Numbered from the stretch's first letter, positions 46,386 through 59,049 are shown. The stretch: DNA of 64,000 bases from Agriotes lineatus (GCA_940337035.1 CALNHX010002284.1:121301-185300), one strand, 5' to 3'. Notes: generated from the sequence alone by a model not told the origin. Program-made: numbers and translations.

Positions 46386-47640
46386 CTACCTTAATTAACG
46401 GCTTTGCTTGAAAGCTACGTCGGTCGAAAGCGGGGGGCTCATCGCTAGAGTATATGGGCTGAGGCTTGAAACTGTGGGTGGCATGCTGTCCAGAGAATCC
46501 CCCGTTGTTATCAGGGAAAAAAATGCAGAGCCCACCTGGGCAATGACGAAAACTGCGGGGCCTGAAGTTCGCTTGCTTAAACGGGATTCCAACATGTGTT
46601 GCCTTCCAGGCTTACAAGAAGAAACAAGCAGCATCGGCCATCGGCAGGACAACGACACTCACGCACCCCAAAACAAGACTTTCTACTCTTACGGCCTGTT
46701 CAGAACTCTTCAAGCGCAAACCGCCTCCGCGCCCAAAAGGGCTTGGGGCGGTACCAACGTGACGCTATATCAACTGTACTCAGTGGCGGCCGGTGACTAA
46801 CTATCTCTAAACCGACGCCACGCGGTCCCAGACAGACGCGCTCGCCTTGCGACGAGCAGGTGGAGCCGGTTAGTAGCATGATCTGTGCAGCTGTGGCCAA
46901 TCACGGGGCGAGAAACAACCGCTTGACGAACTTTCCAGAACAAAGTTGTGTTCGGAATCTTTAAAATTCTAAATAAACCAAGGCAAATAATTATGAACAA
47001 AAAGATTACAGCGGCCGTTACAGCTGCTTGCACACAAACTAACGAACTAAAACATGTAGAAATATGACTGGAAGATCTATATACACGCGGGATCAGGATA
47101 AACACTCCAAAAAGTCAAATAATTTATAGAATATAAAAATGTCCTGACAACAGAAAAAGAGTAAAGTGTAGAGCTTAGAACAGAATGTTCAAATTTGAAA
47201 CCAATAAAGCACCCGCACCAAAACCAAAAAACCCTAAAATTGAATATGTTTTGCACGTGAAATAGTTTACGTAATATGTTGCAATCAAAATAGTACACAC
47301 GCAAAGAAATAAATGAAGATTGATAGGTGAAATGGAAAATACTGATTTCTCGCAAAGCAAAAACTCTTCTTGCAACCGTCTTCAAAGACATTACCTTTAA
47401 TACCAAAAGATGTCATTGAAATTGACGTTTCTGTTACTGATACAAGGTATATGTTCCTAAGCTGGGCATTTTAATTGCTAGGTTTAAAAATACTTTTATG
47501 TCTGAGGCACCAAAAGTCGGTTCTACTTGATCGCCTATAGATTTACTATTCACACAACTTTCACAACACAGTCTGCAGTCTTTTATTCGTTGCAAAATAT
47601 TTAACGTGAAATTAAGGCGAAACGTAAATCACGCTTTGGG
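46386..47640. other. Less A+T-rich block then A+T-rich DNA inside the hAT-like element
   Basis: 46390-46920 has open frames on both strands (up to 130 codons) but no recognised domain; the composition differs from its neighbours and may mark the 5' part of another inserted element. 46960-47640 is A+T-rich without recognised content. Confidence 0.3.
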
Positions 47641-48430
47641 TATTTTCACTCACGTTCACGGCCCGATTCTCAAATATTACTCACGTTTACGACAGGACCC
47701 GCCGTGATCCAGCATGTCCCGACAGTTTTCAAGTCATGCGCCCATTCCTAGTTTGAAGCTTTGTCTTGAGAATCTTCTTCGAATTGTGTCACTTTACCTC
47801 CTGTAGCATCCAAGAGCGAGTAATGTTGGCCACTGCAACTTCGTCTCGATCCTCTGACGATGATTAAGACCCTTTTTAGTTTTTATGGGTATTCCGTCGA
47901 GACTGAAATTCCTGAAATTTCTTAAAGTCTGTTTTCAGTACAAGAAGGTATATGTTGCTAAGCTGGGCATTTTAACTTCAATGTTTAAAAGTACTTTTAT
48001 GTCCGAGGCACCAAAAGTCGGTTCTACTTGATCGCCTATATATTTACTACAGACACAACATTCACAACACAGTCTGCAGTCTTTTATTCGTTACAAAATA
48101 TTTAACGTAAAATTAACTCGAAACGTAAATTACGCTTTGGGTATTTTCACTCACGTTCACGGCCCGATTCTCAAATATTACTCACGTTCACGACGGGACC
48201 CGTTGTGATCCAGCATGACCCGACAGTTTTCACGTCATGCGCCCATTCCTAGTTTGAAGCTTTGTCTTGAGAATCCTCTTCGAATTGTGTCACTTTACCT
48301 CCTGTAGCATCCAAGAGCGAGTAATGTTGGTCACTGCAACCTCCGTCTCGATCCTCTGACAATGATTGAGACTCTTTTGGTTTTTATGGGTATTCCGTCG
48401 AGACTGAAATTCCTGAAATTTCTTAATGTT
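47440..48430. repeat. ~502-bp tandem duplication over the hAT/gypsy border
   Basis: 47447-47940 and 47949-48430 repeat each other (GTATATGTT.CTAAGCTGGGC ... CGAGACTGAAATTCCTGAA). Each copy contains the right hAT end (CCCATTCCTA at 47750 and 48251) plus ~180 bases of flanking gypsy DNA. Duplication therefore followed the hAT insertion. Confidence 0.88.
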
Positions 48431-48789
48431 CCTTCTTCTGAACTCTATAATATCTTTGTGTATCGCTAATGTTGTTTTATAATGCCCCCTCTGAACCTAT
48501 TTCGCTATTAATTAAATTGTGCCCCTTTTAAAGTTGTTTATTGTTATTATTTTTAATTAGCCAATCGCAAGCTAAAATTCCTGGTGTATTTAACCCCAGT
48601 TCATCCCTGAATATTATAAATTTTTTAAACATATATATGTCATACTTGCGGTTGTGTTAATTAAATAAAATGTAACTAAATACTATGAAAATTCATTAGT
48701 GGTATTTAGTATGTTATCCTACATATATACAATACAGCCGTACGCTACTATAATCAGTTTATTAATAAATCAGTCTTTATCGCTGTTGT
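48431..48789. other. No gene recognised
   Basis: A+T-rich DNA between the tandem duplication and the Jockey fragment. No repeat ends seen. Confidence 0.25.
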
Positions 48790-49165
48790 CTGATGACATA
48801 TGATGGTGTCTTGCGGTAGCTGTCTTTTTAATTCCCTAAGATTGTTTTTAGTTCCCAGAGTAAAATTTACTACTTTCACACAAGGCAATATTTTGAAAGA
48901 ATTTTTTGAACGTATTCTTGAGAAATTGTCCAATGGTTGATATTTCGAGATCTTTATGAATCTGGCTATTCCTTACACACCACTGAGCGTTTGCTTTTAC
49001 ACATAAAAGTTTGTTTTGTATAACTTCAATTTCATTTATATTAGTTTTGGAGGCTGCCGCCCAAATTGGACATGCACAGGTTAGGTGGCATCGCTGTGTG
49101 GTGGAAGTGATAAAATTTCGGATATGTAAAAGTTTGTGATTACGAGGAAAAGCAAGTGAATTAAT
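48790..49165 (-). pseudogene. Jockey RT C-terminal fragment
   Basis: Minus strand: CPIWAAASKTNINEIEVIQN then KLLCVKANAQWCVRNSQIHK and DLEISTIGQFLK, matching the conserved WG.A..TNI..IQ.IQNK.LR....APW.V.N..I..DL......E tail of Jockey RTs. Frame open 49180-48848. Upstream RT is absent. Confidence 0.7.
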
Positions 49166-49199
49166 GAGAAGAAGAACCAAGGGGACAAAGCAAAAGTCA

Positions 49200-51200
49200 A
49201 AAATAAACTGTTATTATATATTTCCTAGCTAAGGCGCCGCACTAAGAAGACGAAAGAGCAGTCAAGTGAAAGCGAATAGAGGCAGTTTTATTTGAAGAAC
49301 AACAGATTGTACTAAACAGAGGTAGATTGCGGAACAGAAATACCACTGAAATAGTTAGTGGGTAAGGAAGCTATGACGGAAACAGATCAAGCATTGTACA
49401 ATAAGATATTAATAGCTTTAGATATACTGAGATGGTATTGAGCCCGCTACTCAACCCTGCTTGCAGCACAACAAATAAGTAAGACAAGTCATATACCACA
49501 GAGTTGGGGTAGTTCATGCAACTGCAAGATTGAACTTCAATTTCAATCCGTAATTACATTTACAAAGAAATGCTTGTAGAAATGAGTTTATTTGAGTAAA
49601 GAAGGCAAATAGCAGAGCTCGTTTTTTATAGATTGGAGTCGATAATTCTAAATTAGCCAAAAATAAGAGGTTTGTGCAAAGTTAAAGCCGAACCAAAATA
49701 AATAGAACTGTCACAGAAAGGTTTAGAATATGTGCGTGTTAATTGAAGCGTAGATGTCAGAATAATTAAATAGGATATGTTTATGAGCATTTTAAATAAA
49801 GGTAATTGAAGTAGAATTATGATAATACGTTGCAACTAGCATAAACCAAACATAACAGGGCAATTATAATTATGGTACAGCAATATTAGAAAATTTGGAG
49901 AAAAGCGAACAGTTAAGAAAATTACAGGAAATGGACACAGCAGGATGTGAAACAAAATTGGAACAAACAAGTCAGTGTAATTACGTGAGTGATAAAGACA
50001 ATTTACATAAAGCAAAGTGTAGTGGCGTTATGAGACAATATAAAACCGAATTGAAACGACAATAATTTAGAAATAAAAATTTTTGTACATAATTTTAATT
50101 ATAAGTTAAATTTAGTTAAGAAGTTATTGTATTCTATTTGGTCAATTTTCGTTTTGTATAACTTAGATAGGCAATTGTTATTAACAACTAGTATCGGGAG
50201 AGAAAATTACTGAATGACAACCAGTTTTTGTGCTATCTGAAATTTACATATTTTACCTAGCAAATCATTAATTTCATCGATAAAAAGTACACAGCGTGTT
50301 CAGTAATTGTTCGTGCACCTGTGAGAATGTGGGGAACATTTTCCCTCACCAAAAATAATTTTTCATCGTGACTACATTTCGAGGACCTCGGGGAAGCCAA
50401 CGCAGTTCCCGAACATCAGCCAGGGCACATTTTGAATTCTTGAGCCCAAGATTTTAGCAGCAGCATACCAGCACAGCGTATAGGAAGCCCCCACAACGCT
50501 AACAGCATCGCAGGACCCCGTATCCGGCAGATATCACCAGGAGGTGCAGTCCGAATGAGCTGCCGCAGCTTTCATCGACAAGGTACCAAATTTTACTAAA
50601 AGTAACGGTGTTAGCAACCGGAAATTCGCATGACTACTAGAGCAAACCTTCATAAACGAGACCCAGGCAGAGTTTAGCATCAATCAAAAATCAAATATCC
50701 AGTAATTGCCATAATCAAGTTTGAGGTTATGTTGATCCCATAGCGACGCTCCAAAAACACAATTTAATGTTGTAACAACGAAGTGGAGGGTTTTTTGCCT
50801 GCAAACAAATGAGAATCAGTGACGCTAGGAACGCGATAATTCAAAATTTTTCTTATAAATCGCCCATAAAACACCTTTTACTAGTTTAAATCACAAAAAC
50901 GAAACACTAACCAAAATAAACCGATTTGTGCTAGGAGTTTGACAGAAATTGTGTCTGCGCGCTCGAGTTAAATTTATATTCCACGAGTTTAATATTAACG
51001 TTTCAGGGAAACCAGCTTTGAGATATGAGTCATCTTGCCTACCGAGCTAGCCTATGTATGATTAAATTACAGATGGATGAAGTATAATAAAGGGCACAAT
51101 ACTGTTTACTTTATAGATAATTAACGAACCCAGTGAGTATTTTTTAGTAAGTCGAAATTTGACCTAAATAAAAGAATATTTGCAGGTAGTGGTAATTGCT
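49200..51200. other. No gene recognised
   Basis: Short + strand frames at 49360-50050 (LYNKILIALDILRWY; LEKSEQLRKLQEMDTAGCET) have a faint gag-like, coiled look but no diagnostic motif. 50300-50620 is less A+T-rich without recognised content. Confidence 0.25.
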
Positions 51201-51239
51201 ATTTATTTTATCATCTTTATTATAATATTACAACACAGA

Positions 51240-51660
51240 TCAAACCATTGCAATACATACCAAGGAACTGAAAGCTGGTATACAGCGTGCAAAATAAACT
51301 ATTGGAACCGAAGGTAAACGCACCAAAGATAAAATTACCTCAATTGAAAATAAATTCAGGAACGTTGAGAAAGACATACTTTTCCTCCAACGAATCACTA
51401 GAAGAAACAATGTTATCATTTTTGGACTAACGACAGAAATATAATATAATGAGCTGCTAGGCCTAGAAGCGTTTATTAAAAAATTAAAGCTAGTTATCAG
51501 TTGGGAAGGATATTCACTGGAGCAACTGAATAGTGCTATAGAACGAAATATAGAAAATACCGAAAAAAGTGATGCTGGTTTTATAAGAGGGACAACACCA
51601 GTTCCTACCAAAACTATTCAAACCAACAGCGCACCGTCAAAATCAACACCCTACAAAAGG
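51240..51660 (+). pseudogene. LINE ORF1 coiled-coil fragment
   Basis: Plus strand: TSIENKFRNVEKDILFLQRI then TRRNNVIIFGL fits the coiled coil to RRM boundary of L1-like ORF1 proteins (E...R.NNVIIFG). A stop (TAA) follows near 51440 and further open text to 51660. Belongs with the endonuclease pieces downstream. Confidence 0.55.
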
Positions 51661-52109
51661 CAATAGCAGGCATACAAACAATTCGTAGAAGTACTGGCAG
51701 AAATCAATATAAAGACCCAACCCGATAATTGCCCAACAGCAGTCGGTGATCGCAATTCAGAATACCCCAAATACAAAAGACAAGACTACAGCTACATGAA
51801 CAATGAATCCAGAAGAATTAAGACCTGGATCATTCTCTTATAATGGAGAATTGAGACAATCGGCAAGAATTAGTAAGATTACAGATGAAACAAATATAAA
51901 AACTAAAAAATTGTAACACCATTTGTAATATCTCACTAATTATATATTACATTATATATTATAATTAATACTGGTACATACTTCAGTTGAGATAGCAAAC
52001 GATGGGTCCCCTGCTAATAATTTATTGACGAAACCCCTGAAACATATATTTTGAAGTACGTTCACGAACTAAAGAATGACTATAACATAAATAATAACAA
52101 AAAAACTCT

Positions 52110-53640
52110 AAAATTCCACAACAAAACATTAGAAGTGTCGACAAAGACATTGATCAACTCAAAATAACAATTAGCGAAGCAAAAATAGATTTTGAATGTA
52201 TTATTCTAAGCGAAACATTGGAAAATACACAGTTCAAGTGCTTATAACATAGGTGGCTATAAAACTATTTACAATTAAAGTAGATTGAATCTAGCAGATA
52301 GAGTATTAAGAGCCTTGCCATACCTCAGCGACCACAAATGCGCAGTGGACCAAGGGAGAAAAGTCTAGAGCGAGACGCCAAATGGTGTTTTCAGTACAAC
52401 CTAAACACTTCAGGCTAGCTTGCAGGTGCGAAATTTAAAATAGGTTGTGTCAATATGTCGTTTTTATTTGATAAAACTGTTTTTTATAATAAACGCAAAT
52501 ATAAGTAGATAAAGAACGCAAAAACTAACTTATAAACACGAAAATAGCAAACGATATCAAACGCAACAAAATCGCAATGATATTTTCAGGTTGGTCTGTA
52601 GCCTTGCTTATGACCTATTTACAGAATTTCGATCACTGCGCAGGGTCGCTGAGATATGGCAAGCACCCTAGTTTATATCAAAGAAAATCGAAGTTTTGTA
52701 AAAATCTATTTAGAACACGAAACCATAATATACTCGAAATTAATCTTCCCATGAACGTAAATTAATTTTTATAATTAATTTTTTGCAGTTTATTGCAGTC
52801 CCAATTCCAGCACTCCAGAATTTAATGAAGATTTTAATGGACTCCTTAATGGAGTAAACAGCAAATTTGATTATTCTCTAATAATTATCGATATAGACAT
52901 AGATCTGCTAACAAATGAACATTCTACAAACAGCTATCGTACTACAATGACACAACATGGTCACTTACCTGTTGTGAATAAGGCGACAAGAATTGATAGA
53001 CATCAGAAGAGTTGTAGAGAAGACATATTAAGTGTATAAAAATATTATTTCTGTCAGAAAAAACTCCAATAACTGATTACATACTACCAGTAATAACGCA
53101 AACTGATATCACAGATCATTTCATGGTTTTTCTTCAAATAGTCTTTCCTCAATGTCAAACAAATAGAAATTCAGCGCATGCTACTAATAGCTTTAAAATC
53201 TGTATAGATTAGATTTTTAGAAATGAATTAAAGAAAATCTACTGCAATGAAGTAGAACATGTAGAAACAAGCTTTGAAACATTTATAACAACTATAAAAA
53301 ATGCCATGCAACAATGTAAAACTACAGTTAAAATCAGCAAAAAAAAACAAGAAGAGGAAAACCTGGATAAGACTTCCATCAATAGAATAAACTGGCTATA
53401 TCATTGTCTGCTAAAACAACCTGATAAAGAAAATCTAAGGCAAGATTATACTTCCGGAACCGACTAAAAATAATCTTATAAAAGGTGAAAAAACAACTTT
53501 TACAGAAAAAATTGATCAGGATAGCAAAAACCAAGCTACATTGCGGAAGATTGTGAAGGAAGCGAGAAGAGAAAGTGTACCTACAGCAAAAACCAACCAT
53601 TAAATCGAGAAATAGTAACACTCTTTAAAAACAGTTAACA
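52110..53640 (+). pseudogene. LINE endonuclease and linker, split by an inserted element
   Basis: 52129-52270 reads NIRSVDKDIDQLKITISEAK and DFECIILSETLE then YNIGGYKTIYN, the N-terminal blocks of an APE endonuclease (N.RS, LSET, GY). It resumes at ~52788 with YCSPNSSTPEFNEDFNGLLN, SLIIIDIDIDLL (GDFN.DL block, here with IDID), TRID and DHFMVFLQI (DH block). 53190-53600 has the Lys-rich linker to RT. RT itself is absent. Multiple stops. Confidence 0.6.
52290..52787. mobile_element. Inverted-repeat element inserted in the LINE endonuclease
   Basis: It lies exactly between the two endonuclease pieces. CTTGCCATACCTCAGCGACC (52314) is the inverse of GGTCGCTGAGATATGGCAAG (ending 52663), with the inverse similarity extending inward to CGCAGTG. 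Non-coding. The true outer ends and target duplication were not resolved. Confidence 0.55.
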
Positions 53641-54262
53641 TACCCTTGTCTGTAGCATGAATTACTGCACTTGCATTTCAAATATCCGCTTTTTTCCGCA
53701 TGTTTTATTTAAAAATTGGAAATTCCATGCTCCCTTGCCAAATTCAAATACCGGTGCTTTCCATGCGTTCTAGTATAATAGAGTTTTTATAGTTCACACG
53801 TGTGCGACGCGGCCCAGATGGCCGCTGACATGACGTTGTAAAACTGAGTCTGGTGGGGTAAGTCCCGTCTTCAAAAAAACCCGTCGAGACAGATTTATCA
53901 CGGTGTACCGCTTTTTTTAAACTGATCTTTTCGAACTTAAGTTGTTTAAAAGAAATTATTTTCATTATAACTAAGATTACACTTTTTGGGCAGTATCAAA
54001 CCCCTTTTTAACATAATGTTTTTTTTTCATTTATTTTGGTGCAGAAAATGGCTTTCCGTATAAAGGAGGCAAATCGTGTTCTGGTCACAACTAAACCATA
54101 ATGTGTACCATCTTTGAGGAAAATTTGGTTGAAATCGCATAAAAACTGAAAAAGATACAAGGGTGTTAACTCTTAAATGCCACGCACAGTAGAATAAAAC
54201 GTCTTTAGATTTCATTTTCAGACTCCTGCGAACAGCGAATGACAGTAGATATACTGTGCCTT
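53641..54262. other. No gene recognised
   Basis: A+T-rich with a less A+T-rich patch at 53790-53880. No repeat ends identified. Confidence 0.25.
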
Positions 54263-54265
54263 GAC

Positions 54266-54440
54266 CAGAGCTGGGCAAATTACGTTTAAAAAGTAATTCA
54301 ATACTAATTACCAATTACCGCCCAATGTAGTAATTTAATTATCATAAATTCAATTACTCACAGAAAATAGTAATTTAATTACCAATTACTTAGTAATTGT
54401 AATTGTACAACATCAATTACTTTTTCAATTACTTTCAATA
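54266..54440. repeat. AATTAC-rich block with hAT-type start
   Basis: CAGAGCTGGGCAAATTACG is a typical hAT-type terminal sequence, followed by a dense run of TAATTAC/GTAATT words. A similar block in inverse sense lies at 58620-58910, so 54.27-58.9 kb may be one old non-autonomous element with other insertions; the right terminal motif is missing. Confidence 0.5.
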
Positions 54441-57330
54441 TAAATTATTGTCATATAGTTGTATTTAGTAGAATTTTCTTGCAATTTGCAACTATCATTA
54501 GTGTAATCGTAATCTAAAAATGCTTAATTTTTATGTTTTGGTAACTATAGTAACCTAAGTACTTGATCACTCTTGAAGGTTTTTTGATAATTAAATCTTC
54601 TAGCTACATGCACTGTTCACCAAAACCAAAAGTTTTTAGGTTGTTTTGATGTAAGATGTAAGTAAATAAATAAATCAAGGATAACAATTATACATGGTGT
54701 CCCAAAAAATGGGACACCAATTTGGCATAGATTCCTTAGGTTATAATAAACCGATTAAACCTAACATACCTTAGTACAAAGTCCATTCAGTAAGAAGGTA
54801 TAGGGACTTCGAAGTTCAAATTTATAATTTATTTTTATACTAGTTTCCACATAAGTTATCATTGAAGTTGAGCTTTTTATCACGATTATGAATTTAGTTG
54901 CCGAGACCCGTATGGCCAAAGCAAATAAACCACATAAGGATTGAAATGGAACTTCCAGTGTCCAGGTTTACATTGTTTTTTTAAATGGAGAAATCGCGAA
55001 ATTACATTTTAACCAACTTTTATAGGTTATGTTGACGTCGGTTGACGTTTACCTATCGCCCAAGTGCCCACAAAAAGTTATAAAATAATTGATTACTTTA
55101 CTGCCAATTTAAAAAAAACTCAAATGTGAAATGTCGATTTTCATTTTGGCTAGATTTTGTAATAATATTAGAAAAAATAGCACGCTGAATATGTTATAAA
55201 AGTGATTTTTTCATGTTCGTGATAAATTAATCCACTCCCTTTGCATCACTCGCTCGTAAATTAAACGTTGAAAAACTTTCACTTTTCTTAACTTGTAGAA
55301 CAATCTACTACTAAATATGCCTAACATGAGGCTGAATGACGAAGATATGTAACTTATTGGAGCATTGGATTTCTTAAGTGTTTGACAGCAAATTGCTATT
55401 TAGATTTTGTAGAAGAACGATCCAATTGGCGCAACTTGAGCATATTTTTGTTGGCTCAGTTCGAAAATACTTTTTTTACCCCTTTATACAAAAGTGACAT
55501 TTTTTGTAGCCTGTTAGGGGTTTCCCGAAAATATACGTTTGGTTCCCTGGTTGGTTTCCATGATAGTGGGAGGAAATATAATACATTGACTGCTGTTGCC
55601 GTTAGAGACGGGAGACAATGTGATTATGATTAATAATAAATCAACTAGCCTCCTGGTTTTCATATTTAACTATTTTTGAATGCAGCTGATTACAAGATAA
55701 AGTCTCATCATAAAATGTAAAGGTGTTGTATGTATAACTCTGGACTAAAACGGCATTTCATCCCTTGCATGATTACAATCGATTAGGTACTGTTCTCACA
55801 AACTCTAAAGAACTAAACTACATCTGCGGGAGGGAATGGTACATTTTCCTCCTTAGTAATACAAATAGATATAAAAAATGTGTTAGGTAACTTCTGAAAT
55901 TTTAAAACAAAATATAAATTTGATGTTGATCTGTAACGTTTCGCCCAACCGGAACGCGTTTTTCTGAATTAAAATTAATTCGCGCATTCTCCCCTAGCGA
56001 TTTTTACTTTTCTCATCAAAGTTTGAATCTTTAGAACGCCCGACCAGCGATAAAAATACGTCATCGAAGAAGCGCAGGTCACCGTTTGCTCCGTTCTCCC
56101 ACTCAAAATGTCCGAAGTGGTTGCCAGATGCACGAAGCACGAAGAGGGGCATAAAAGCTGCTTCTCAACCGATTCACAAGGCATTCATTTCCGAGATTCC
56201 CTCCGGAATTCTCAGCATTCATTCCAGCATTCACCCAGTCCCAGATCATCCCCAATCCTGTCCGTCCGGTCCGATTAAGAGAGAATTCTTTCCTCACACT
56301 TTGAAATCCTGCATCCTGTGTTTTCCTGTAGTTAAGTCGAACCGAAGACTCCAAACTAGGAGGCCGTGTTTCTAGCTAAAACCCGAACGATTCCTCGTCC
56401 TGAAAGCCAGTTCCTGGAGGCGACGACCTCTATCGAGGACCACTTTATTGATTTGCCCTGTTAATATTATAACCTGAATTCAGCCTAAATTTTTAGCCCA
56501 CGCTCCGTCAACAAATATTTGTAACAATTTCCTGGAAGACATGTTGGAGGCGACGATTCGTTCACGAAGCCGTTTCGCATGCTTCTCGTAATAATTAAGC
56601 CAGTTTATTGTGGCCCGGCACATCGCTAATCTTAGATGCCGTTTAAAGTTGCTTTTAATATTTGTTGACTGCAGAGATTTGCTCACCGATCAACCAAGAT
56701 ATTACAGCATCTCCGGAGGGCAAGCGCTGTGCAGACGTTTTCCCGACGTCCGCTCTCGACTCGAAGCTGAGCCTTAGGGGAAAGCCACCGTCGACTTTTC
56801 ATTCTTTCACACCCCGCACAAACACAACACCAACTTCACAGGGGGCTTGCCGAATCTTTCGCACGACCCGGTGTTTTAAGTAAATAACCTGACATAGCCG
56901 AATTAACCTATATTTGCAGTTACACGTGCCTTTGACATTGTGACCGAGATTCAAGTTTAACGGTTGGCATCCCTGGGACTAATTTCGACGGCCCGATTGC
57001 CTGACCAGTGACGTCCTGTCGATCTACCAGGGCTCAAACTGTAGGGCCACACACCCACGGATGTATTACGGGTTACAGTGACACTGGGTGTTTGCAACAG
57101 CATGTCTCGTATATCTACCAATTTTATTGTAAAATACCTTTTATTGGATAAAGCCTATGTATGTAAATAGATTTTGAACTATAATTAAACTGTCTAAAAT
57201 TATCCTGGTGTTTATTTGCTGGTCTCATAGTGTATATCTGTCTGAACCAAATTAACTTCGACTGAGAGAGCTACCCAATAATGATTAATTAATTCAACTC
57301 CCTTATTGGCAGAAGGGCGGAATGTTACAG
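54441..57330. other. Mixed non-coding DNA; less A+T-rich block at 55.98-57.06 kb
   Basis: 54694-54720 is a perfect 10-bp stem palindrome (TGGTGTCCCA ... TGGGACACCA). 55931-55980 on the minus strand has GGGCGAAACGTTACAG, similar to the 3' half of the hammerhead-like motifs elsewhere in the window. 55980-57060 has short open frames on both strands without known domains. Near 57321 GCAGAAGGGCGGAA|TGTTACAG resembles a polypurine tract and LTR start, but no partner LTR was found. Confidence 0.3.
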
Positions 57331-57484
57331 ATCAGGGACTGTTGAAAGTTGACAGATGACTGATAAGCTTAGTTGAAAGCGGCTGATTGAAATAAGAATT
57401 CGTATTTTAAATACAAAAACAAAAGACATTTGCTCAAGCACGTAACAATAAAGTCATTTTTACATTCAAGTGACCTTTATACCA

Positions 57485-57687
57485 TGTGTTCAAAAAGAAA
57501 TTACATAAGGGTTCCCCATGGTAAATAAAACTAATATCGACAGCAAGCTTTAGATATAGCAATTTTTAGAATTTGTAATCGTGATATCAGCTTATAATAT
57601 AAACTTATGACAGCAACAACAGAGATGACAGTTAATGAATTCTAAAGCTTCCATGGCTAACCCTTAAGTAATTTCTTTTTGAACACA
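57485..57687. mobile_element. MITE with 37-bp terminal inverted repeats (203 bp)
   Basis: TGTGTTCAAAAAGAAATTAC at 57485 and its inverse GTAATTTCTTTTTGAACACA ending 57687; arms run to CCATGG on both sides (57521, 57651) with few mismatches. Non-coding. Confidence 0.85.
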
Positions 57688-58619
57688 CCGAATAAGAAAA
57701 TTACTGTGAACGCTCGACAATTAAATTGCTTAGGTTGCTTTCATATTTTTGCTTCAAATTTTAAAATATTATTAACATCTTTTATAATATCTATTCATTT
57801 TAAGTTTAGGGCAATAAAATTTCTGAAATTACGTAAATTGGGTCACTATGCACTGTTCTTTTTTAAAACTAAGTGGAATTTTGTGTAAAATTATTAAGAA
57901 GCCAATATTTGAATGTTTCTTAATTAGCAAGGGGATTTTTAATAATAATCGAAGCTAACATGCTGCAGCAGTCCATAAAAATTATGCACTAGTGCCAGTA
58001 TACAAAGCAGCAAATGAGCATTACAAGGCAAGAAAGCGACAAAGAATGGATAATTTACAAAATATTCAATGCAAGAATGCGTTAAACGTATGCAGGGGCG
58101 TTTTTAAACCAGTCATGGGATTTCGCAATTAGGTAAATTTTATTTATGTGTTTTAGGCTGTTTAAATGTTGTTATCGGATTTTGGCCGTTTAGTTCAACT
58201 CCTCACTCAAAAACGTAATTTTCTCGACGTAACGCCTGTTACACTTGCACGGCTGTATAACTTTATGCTAGTACATCGTTTAAAACAAGCAAATTGAAAT
58301 GAATAAATAATTATTATGAACCAATATCGTCTAATGAAGCTATTTAAGATTATTATTTTACCGTACGTATTGTAATCTGTAATGTACTTATTGTTATAGC
58401 GAGTTACACTTAGCGTCTCTCACAATAAATATTACTAGCTACAAATACACGCACTAATGCTCGTGGACGCGTCATACTCGTACAAAATGCAGAAGTTGCT
58501 GTTATTCGACTTGTCAGAGGAAATAATAAATTAGGCTTATATTGCTCTGGGAACACCCTATTGCTTAATATGTAACTTAATAAGACCTTATCTTTTTTTT
58601 TGCATTCTGGAGATATCGA
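57688..58619. other. No gene recognised
   Basis: A+T-rich, with short frames lacking domains and no transposon ends seen. Confidence 0.25.
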
Positions 58620-58912
58620 GGTCAGTAATTCAGTAATTGAGATACCACAAAATAATTTAATTACCTCGAGTAATTTCAATTACCACAAGTAATACAAATA
58701 CCTATAAAGTAATTTAAATACTTTAGAGTAATTTTATTACACGAAAGTAATTGAGTAATTGAATGCAGTAATTACTTACTTTTAAAAAGTAATTTTCTAG
58801 TACTTTCTTACAAAGATGGCAATTCCCAATTACAATTACAGCATTTTGAAAAGTAATTCAATTCCAAGGCAAATAAACAAAAAGGAATTTAATTAGTAAT
58901 TTAATTACAAAG
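58620..58912. repeat. AATTAC-rich block, inverse partner of 54266-54440
   Basis: Dense TAATTAC / GTAATT words (for example AAAGTAATTGAGTAATTG and AAAAAGTAATTTTCTAG). No CCAGCTCTG end was found, so the right border is lost or mutated. Confidence 0.45.
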
Positions 58913-59049
58913 TACCGCGTTAAGTTATCAACAGTGCACACTCTCACTTTAATCGTTTGCCCCTTTACTGATATCAACCGCTAAACTTAAACACCAGATG
59001 TGTAATTTAAAGACAATTATCATAATTCTAATGTTACCTGCAATTAGTT

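Larger units (their letters stand above)
42957..47750. mobile_element. hAT-like element, 4.8 kb, with internal LINE and minisatellite
   Basis: Ends TAGAGATGGGCGCGTGA and (complement of the right end) TAGGAATGGGCGCATGA are inverted repeats, 14 of 17 equal. They are flanked by CTTTGAAG (42949-42956) and GTTTGAAG (47751-47758), an 8-bp duplication with one change. Sub-terminal DNA on both sides is full of CTCACGTTCACG-type repeats, which are common near hAT ends. No transposase gene was recognised; the interior is an RTE-like LINE, a minisatellite and unknown DNA. Confidence 0.7.

Noticed and set aside
46408..46900. Overlapping open frames up to 130 codons on both strands.
   Set aside because: Composition effect of a less A+T-rich block; no domain or codon pattern favours any of them.
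51240..51611. 123-codon minus-strand frame rich in Ser/Phe.
   Set aside because: Antisense of the LINE ORF1 coiled coil on the plus strand, which has the recognisable motif.
57321..57450. Polypurine-like GCAGAAGGGCGGAA followed by TGTTACAG and, ~115 bases on, CGTAACA, suggesting a short LTR.
   Set aside because: No second LTR, primer site or coding region of matching type nearby; noted only in the interval description.
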